From assembly GCF_938031315.1 (NCBI RefSeq), contig NZ_CALHHT010000184.1, positions 1 to 8,734 on the forward strand: DNA of 8,734 bases, given 5' to 3'. Below the pieces are notes generated by a model. The model did not search any database and was not told the DNA's origin. It saw nothing but the letters and a program-made list of their open reading frames with translations. Positions 5,078-8,734 of this stretch are shown here, in pieces; position 1 is the stretch's first letter, and every line of letters starts with the position of its first letter. The translations under genes were made by a program, and so were the position numbers. This DNA is from an uncultured Campylobacter sp. GTDB lineage: Bacteria > Campylobacterota > Campylobacteria > Campylobacterales > Campylobacteraceae.

Positions 5078-7369
5078 TTATGCCTCCTGTTTCGCAGCTT
5101 TTTTTACTTCGCAAAAGCTTGCGGTATAGGTCGATCCGTTACCCAAATCGCTCACTCCGTCCGAGCAAAGGATATTTGCTCCCGTACGAGATTTGGTGAC
5201 TTTGACCCAGATATTATTCCATGCATAAACTATTCCAGGCTGCATCTGATTGGTCTCGACTGCCGTAAATATCGCCGTACCCTTTTCATTCGTAGCCTCG
5301 ACCGTATCGCCCTCTTTGATACCGCGCGCCAGCATATCCTCGCGCGTCATAAATAGCTCGGCGTTGCCCTTTACGATGACGCGTTTTAGGATGTAAGGCA
5401 TATTGCCCCAGTTTGAGTTATCCTGAAGCTGCGTACCCGGCGTCATGAAATAAAGCGGATACTTTTTGAGGTAGTCGTCGCCGAAACTCTTATGCGCTCG
5501 GTAATAATCCCAATCGTCGTCAAGATCGATTACCGGGTGATAGCCTGCGTCCTTGAAAGCTTCGGAGTAGAGCTCGCACTTGCCGCTTTTAGTGCCGAAT
5601 ACTAGCTTATCCTTCGGCGCATAAGGGTAGTAAGGGAACTGGTCCTTCATCGTCTCAGGCGTTCTAAACGGCTTTATCCAGCCCACGCTTTTTAGCTTTT
5701 CGTAGGTGATGTTTTGCTTTTTGGCAAATTCCGTATCCAAAAACCTTCTGCAAACCGTCTCGCTATCCCAGTCGAAGCACTCCTCGGTATATCCCATCGC
5801 CTTTGCTAGAGCGTTAAAAAATTCCAAATTCGTCTTGGCTTCGCCCAGCGGTTTGACGCTTTGGGCGTTGTAGCAGACGTAGCCCGAAATTTGATCGTTT
5901 TGAATATCCTCGCTCTCCATAAAGGTAACGCCCGGCAATACGTAGTCCGCGTAGTCGCAGGTGTCGATGTCGTAAGGATCGATGACTACTAGGAAAAAGT
6001 CGTCGTCCATCACGCGCTTTTTGATTAAATTTGTATTCGGCGCGGTGACCATTAAATTTGAGTTGTAGTTGATACAGGCTCGGATGACCGTATTTATCGG
6101 CTTACCTAGATAGGTCGGATTTTCCTTTTGGATACCTTTACCAAATTCTATATAGCTTATTTGCTGGCGCTCTATCTTTTTGCCTTCCGCATCTTTCGGC
6201 GAAAGATCTGGCATGCAGTTATCGAAGTTAAAGCAGCCCTTTACGTGCACGTAAGCCCAGAATAATCCGCCGCCAAGTTTTGTAAGGCAACCCGTAAGTA
6301 CCGGCAAGAAGGTAACCGCGCGCACTAGCCTTGCGCCGTTAAAGTGCCTTTGCCCGCCGTCGCCGTGCATAATGGCAGGCGCTTTGGCATGGGCGTATTC
6401 TCGCGCGAAAACTTTGATTTGATCGACGCTTGCGCCGCACATATCGCTTAGTTCGCCGTAGGTGTAGAGCGAGCATTCATGAACTAGATCTTCAAAGCCG
6501 GTTGTATATTTTTCTACAAATTCATGATCATATAGATCTTCTTCTATCAAAAATTTACAGACCGCTAGACAAAATGCCGGATCGCTTGAAGGCTTTAGCT
6601 GGATAAACATATCGGCCTGGTTTGCGAGCGGAATTCTGATCGTATTTATGACGATGATCTTGCCGCCTCGCTTTTTGACGCGGTGGGCAAATCTAATCCA
6701 GTGCACCGCCGTATAGGCTTCGTTTGAGCCCCAACTGATATACATATCGCTCTCATCCACTTCCAGCGCGTCTTTTGAAAAGTCCGTGCCGATGACGCTC
6801 GGCGTGCCCGCATAGCGCGGCCAGTCGCACGGGTTGCGCACAAGCCTCGTAGCGCCGTATTTTTCAAAGAAATTTCCAGGCGCGATCGTCTTTGAGATAT
6901 GCCCTTCGTTGCCCGAATAGACAAATTCCGTTAGCGCCTCGCCGCCGTATTTTGCCTTGATCTCGGTGAGCTTCGCGGCTATCTCTTTTAGCGCTTGATC
7001 CCAGCTTATGCGCTCCCACTTGCCCTCACACTTTTTACCGACGCGCTTCATCGGATACATTATGCGATCGGCGTTGTATAGGTGCATTGCGTAGGTGTGA
7101 CCCTTGACGCAGACCGTGCCTTGCGTTAGAGGGTGCTTCGGATCGCCCTTGATGCTAACCATCTTGCCGTCTTTGATCTCTGCGATCATCGAACAGGCGT
7201 CGCGGCAGTTTCTAGGACAGGTGAGATAGTGATACTCTACGCCCTGCTCGTTTTTATAGGATTTCGGTTTAAAATCCACCTCAAACTGCTCCATACCAAA
7301 TAGGCTTGGAGAGGCTCCCGCCGTAGCCAGAGCCGCTCCCGCGCCTTTTAAGAAAGAACGTCTTTGCAT
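5078..7369 (-). CDS. Tat-exported molybdopterin oxidoreductase catalytic subunit (DMSO reductase superfamily)
   Basis: A 763-residue catalytic subunit. MQRRSFLKGAG is a twin-arginine signal. The [4Fe-4S] site is Cys51-x3-Cys55-x3-Cys59-x27-Cys87, followed by KG. Molybdopterin-domain landmarks include WGSN (213-216), HGDGGQRHFNG (335-345) and DYADYVLPG (472-480). The C-terminal cofactor-binding domain spans about 638-758 and includes NWGNMPYI. The protein would hold Mo- or W-bis-MGD in the periplasm and reduce a terminal acceptor with electrons from the iron-sulfur and NrfD-like subunits. The metal ligand probably lies in NPCDWPRYAGTP, either Cys181 (as in polysulfide/thiosulfate-type enzymes) or Asp182 (as in NarG-type). 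Substrate cannot be assigned: DMSO, TMAO, polysulfide, thiosulfate and others remain open. AAGGAG (7375-7380) sits five bases before the ATG. Only 22 bases separate it from the propeller gene upstream, with no terminator, so they are probably co-transcribed. Confidence 0.9.
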   Translation of the reverse strand: MQRRSFLKGAGAALATAGASPSLFGMEQFEVDFKPKSYKNEQGVEYHYLTCPRNCRDACSMIAEIKDGKMVSIKGDPKHPLTQGTVCVKGHTYAMHLYNADRIMYPMKRVGKKCEGKWERISWDQALKEIAAKLTEIKAKYGGEALTEFVYSGNEGHISKTIAPGNFFEKYGATRLVRNPCDWPRYAGTPSVIGTDFSKDALEVDESDMYISWGSNEAYTAVHWIRFAHRVKKRGGKIIVINTIRIPLANQADMFIQLKPSSDPAFCLAVCKFLIEEDLYDHEFVEKYTTGFEDLVHECSLYTYGELSDMCGASVDQIKVFAREYAHAKAPAIMHGDGGQRHFNGARLVRAVTFLPVLTGCLTKLGGGLFWAYVHVKGCFNFDNCMPDLSPKDAEGKKIERQQISYIEFGKGIQKENPTYLGKPINTVIRACINYNSNLMVTAPNTNLIKKRVMDDDFFLVVIDPYDIDTCDYADYVLPGVTFMESEDIQNDQISGYVCYNAQSVKPLGEAKTNLEFFNALAKAMGYTEECFDWDSETVCRRFLDTEFAKKQNITYEKLKSVGWIKPFRTPETMKDQFPYYPYAPKDKLVFGTKSGKCELYSEAFKDAGYHPVIDLDDDWDYYRAHKSFGDDYLKKYPLYFMTPGTQLQDNSNWGNMPYILKRVIVKGNAELFMTREDMLARGIKEGDTVEATNEKGTAIFTAVETNQMQPGIVYAWNNIWVKVTKSRTGANILCSDGVSDLGNGSTYTASFCEVKKAAKQEA

Positions 7370-7391
7370 CTCTTCTCCTTAAATGTGGGCT

Positions 7392-8288
7392 TTATTTCAT
7401 ATCGTATATGAAAACTTTATTTTCTTTGCCTTCGCGCGAAAAAACATAGAATTTACCGTCCTTCACCGCAAGCGCTCTTGCGTTTGCCGCTCCGCTAAAA
7501 CTATACGCATCCTCAATTGCATGCGTTTGTAAATTTAACTTTAAAATGGTCGAGAAATTTTTACTCAAAAGATAAACTGCGTCAGGCTGAGCGTCGATGC
7601 CCGTGACATAATATTCGCCTAGGCTCCTACTCTCTTTTAGCTTTAAATTTGAGCCGATTTGCGGAATAAATTCCTCCAAAATCATCTTATCGTCGCCGTC
7701 AAACACCGCCACGCTCCAATAATCCCTCACGTCGTTAGGCACGGACGCAACGATAAATTTATTCGCAGCCGCGTCGTAATCCCAGCCGAGGATATATTGC
7801 TGCTTCGCTCGAAGCGTGGAGAAGCGCCCTTTGTTGCCGAGATCGTTTAGCTTCCATTTATCCCAGCCCTCGGTTAAGTGCCTCCACTGGCTGTTTTGCT
7901 CCTCTGCACTCAGTCCGTCCGCAGGCTCATAAAATACGAAAGTTTTATTAAAACTTATCATGCCGAGCTCATTTTTGTACCACGTAGCACCCACGGTTGC
8001 TTCCATCTCCATTATAAAGTGGCGATCGTGCTTGCCGTATCTAAGCGGCTTTAAATTTTCGTCCGCAACGTAGAATTCGTTATTTTTAGAAACCAGCGCG
8101 AACTGCTTTTTATCTGCGTCGTAGTCCGCTCCCGTAATCGGCGCGTCGTTTTGTAAGCTCAAACTCACTTCCGCACTCGGCGCACCGAGCTCTTTCACAC
8201 CCTCAAGCGCGCCCGCTTTGCTATCGAGATTAAACTCAAATCCAAACGCCAGAGCCGCTAGCGCCGTAAAAATCATCAGCTTTTTCAT
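7392..8288 (-). CDS. Secreted beta-propeller-like protein (DsbI C-terminal-domain type), right copy
   Basis: A 298-residue exported protein. Residues 1-16 (MKKLMIFTALAALAFG) are a Sec signal peptide. The mature part shows repeated beta-strand units (ITGADYD, LGMISFNKT, KFIVASVPND, YYVTGIDAQPDAVYLLS, KFYVFSREG) as in a propeller. It is homologous along its full length to the left copy at 386-1273, sharing RAKQQYIL and the (S/N)KT block, but has no cysteine at all. A thiol-redox reaction by the domain itself is therefore excluded; a binding or scaffolding role for a Dsb oxidase or a client fits better. The ATG at 8288 is chosen because AAGGAG (8296-8301) precedes it and a signal peptide follows; a 15-residue longer frame from 8333 lacks both. 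It lies 11 bases after the DsbB-like gene and 22 before the catalytic subunit gene, so it sits inside the reductase operon. Family assignment by pattern only. Confidence 0.65.
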   Translation of the reverse strand: MKKLMIFTALAALAFGFEFNLDSKAGALEGVKELGAPSAEVSLSLQNDAPITGADYDADKKQFALVSKNNEFYVADENLKPLRYGKHDRHFIMEMEATVGATWYKNELGMISFNKTFVFYEPADGLSAEEQNSQWRHLTEGWDKWKLNDLGNKGRFSTLRAKQQYILGWDYDAAANKFIVASVPNDVRDYWSVAVFDGDDKMILEEFIPQIGSNLKLKESRSLGEYYVTGIDAQPDAVYLLSKNFSTILKLNLQTHAIEDAYSFSGAANARALAVKDGKFYVFSREGKENKVFIYDMK

Positions 8289-8295
8289 CTTTTTG

Positions 8296-8301
8296 CTCCT
8301 T
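8296..8301 (-). promoter_or_regulatory. Ribosome binding site deciding the right propeller start
   Basis: AAGGAG on the minus strand lies seven bases before the ATG at 8288 and overlaps the TAA stop (8300-8302) of the DsbB-like gene. It marks the signal-peptide start as the real one rather than the longer in-frame option at 8333. Confidence 0.75.
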
Positions 8302-8734
8302 AGTTTGGCAGATCCGGAAGCTCCGGATTCCAATCGAATCTAAAATCAAGCGCGCTTTGCCAGTGATCTTTTTCCCAAAACCATTTTGCAGGATCAAGGC
8401 TCATCCTAGCCGGCGTACTAGAGCCCAGATACGGCGGCGGGCCTGAGACGATGAAAGCCTGCGCGCAGTTTGCGGCGATGATGACGATGAAGATTAAATT
8501 TGCGATCTTGCCTAGAGGCAAGTAGCGCAAAAACTCGCCGTATTCGCCGCTCGTACTCTTTTTCATTATCTCGCCTAAATTTTTGCTAAATAAAAATATG
8601 ACCGCCAAAAACGCGATTACGCAAAAATCTACGACGACGACCCAAAGCTGCGTGTGCGCGCCTAAAATTTCAAGCCCGAAGCCCTGCTTGATGTCGAGGT
8701 AGCCGCCGCCCGTGCCGTCAAGGCTATAGTGTAA
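8300..8734 (-). CDS. DsbB/DsbI-like membrane protein, 3' part (5' end beyond the window), right copy
   Basis: Open from the right edge (first codon at 8734-8732) to the TAA at 8300-8302, giving 144 visible residues; internal TTG or ATG codons are not the real start. The order is a soluble stretch (LDGTGGGYLDIKQGFGLEIL), GAHTQLW, a membrane segment (VVVVDFCVIAFLAVIFLF), a lysine-bearing loop (KNLGEIMKKS), a second membrane segment with NCAQAF, and a tail with GPPPYLG and WFWEKDHW. Charge puts the loop inside and the tail outside, matching helices 4 and 5 of a five-helix DsbI, the quinone-linked thiol oxidase. The region with the expected CxxC is out of view, so activity cannot be judged. More than half of aligned residues match the left copy by eye. 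It heads the visible part of the reductase operon; any promoter lies beyond the window. Confidence 0.6.
   Translation of the reverse strand, partial: LHYSLDGTGGGYLDIKQGFGLEILGAHTQLWVVVVDFCVIAFLAVIFLFSKNLGEIMKKSTSGEYGEFLRYLPLGKIANLIFIVIIAANCAQAFIVSGPPPYLGSSTPARMSLDPAKWFWEKDHWQSALDFRFDWNPELPDLPN
8648..8673 (-). repeat. Inverted repeat, right arm (DsbB-like paralogues)
   Basis: Reverse complement identical to bases 1-26 over all 26 positions, within the same codons of the paralogous gene. Homology continues leftward at lower identity through the end of the DsbB-like gene and into the propeller gene. Confidence 0.85.

Noticed and set aside
6646..6924. Minus-strand open frame in another phase inside the molybdenum subunit gene
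   Set aside because: Arg/Ala/Ser-rich out-of-phase reading of a gene with clear landmarks; not a gene.
7659..7850. Plus-strand open frame antisense to the right propeller gene
   Set aside because: No ribosome binding site or domain; opposite a conserved coding region.
1..8734. CRISPR array
   Set aside because: No regularly spaced short direct repeats anywhere in the window.

Overview
The window suggests a Campylobacter-type epsilonproteobacterium, probably one of the higher-GC oral or gut species rather than C. jejuni. This is inferred from AAATTT-rich spacers, split DsbI-like proteins, and a menaquinol-linked molybdenum reductase operon with a TorD chaperone. No species can be named from the sequence alone.

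Layout. Positions 1-1273 (+ strand) hold the 3' end of a DsbB/DsbI-like membrane protein gene, then a secreted beta-propeller-like protein gene, closed by a strong hairpin terminator (1273-1305). Positions 1306-2938 are an AT-rich accessory island with one clear gene: a TIR-domain protein (1704-2441) of the CAP12/Pycsar-effector TIR type, with its own candidate promoter and terminator. The rest of the island is non-coding or decayed. From 2939 to the right edge, everything is on the minus strand and reads leftward as one tight unit. Its order is a second DsbB/DsbI-like membrane protein (cut by the right edge), a second propeller protein, a Tat-exported molybdopterin catalytic subunit, a 4x[4Fe-4S] subunit, a TorD-family chaperone and an NrfD/PsrC-family membrane anchor. 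A hairpin terminator follows (2939-2958).

How the genes work together. The A-B-C proteins form a classic periplasm-facing respiratory reductase: the NrfD-like anchor exchanges electrons with the quinone pool, the ferredoxin-like subunit relays them, and the molybdenum subunit reduces an unidentified acceptor (DMSO/TMAO, polysulfide/thiosulfate or another). The TorD-like protein assists cofactor loading and Tat export. The two DsbB/propeller pairs are paralogues in convergent orientation, and they look like DsbI (DsbB-like membrane domain plus C-terminal beta-propeller) split into two genes. The right pair is co-transcribed with the reductase, which hints at a dedicated periplasmic thiol or maturation role. 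The two pairs form a large inverted repeat, with 26 identical bases at 1-26 and 8648-8673.

Most notable points: the split, duplicated DsbI-like modules, one tied to a molybdoenzyme operon; and the solitary TIR protein with an unusual N-terminal domain, a candidate anti-phage or nucleotide-cleaving effector on a transferred island.
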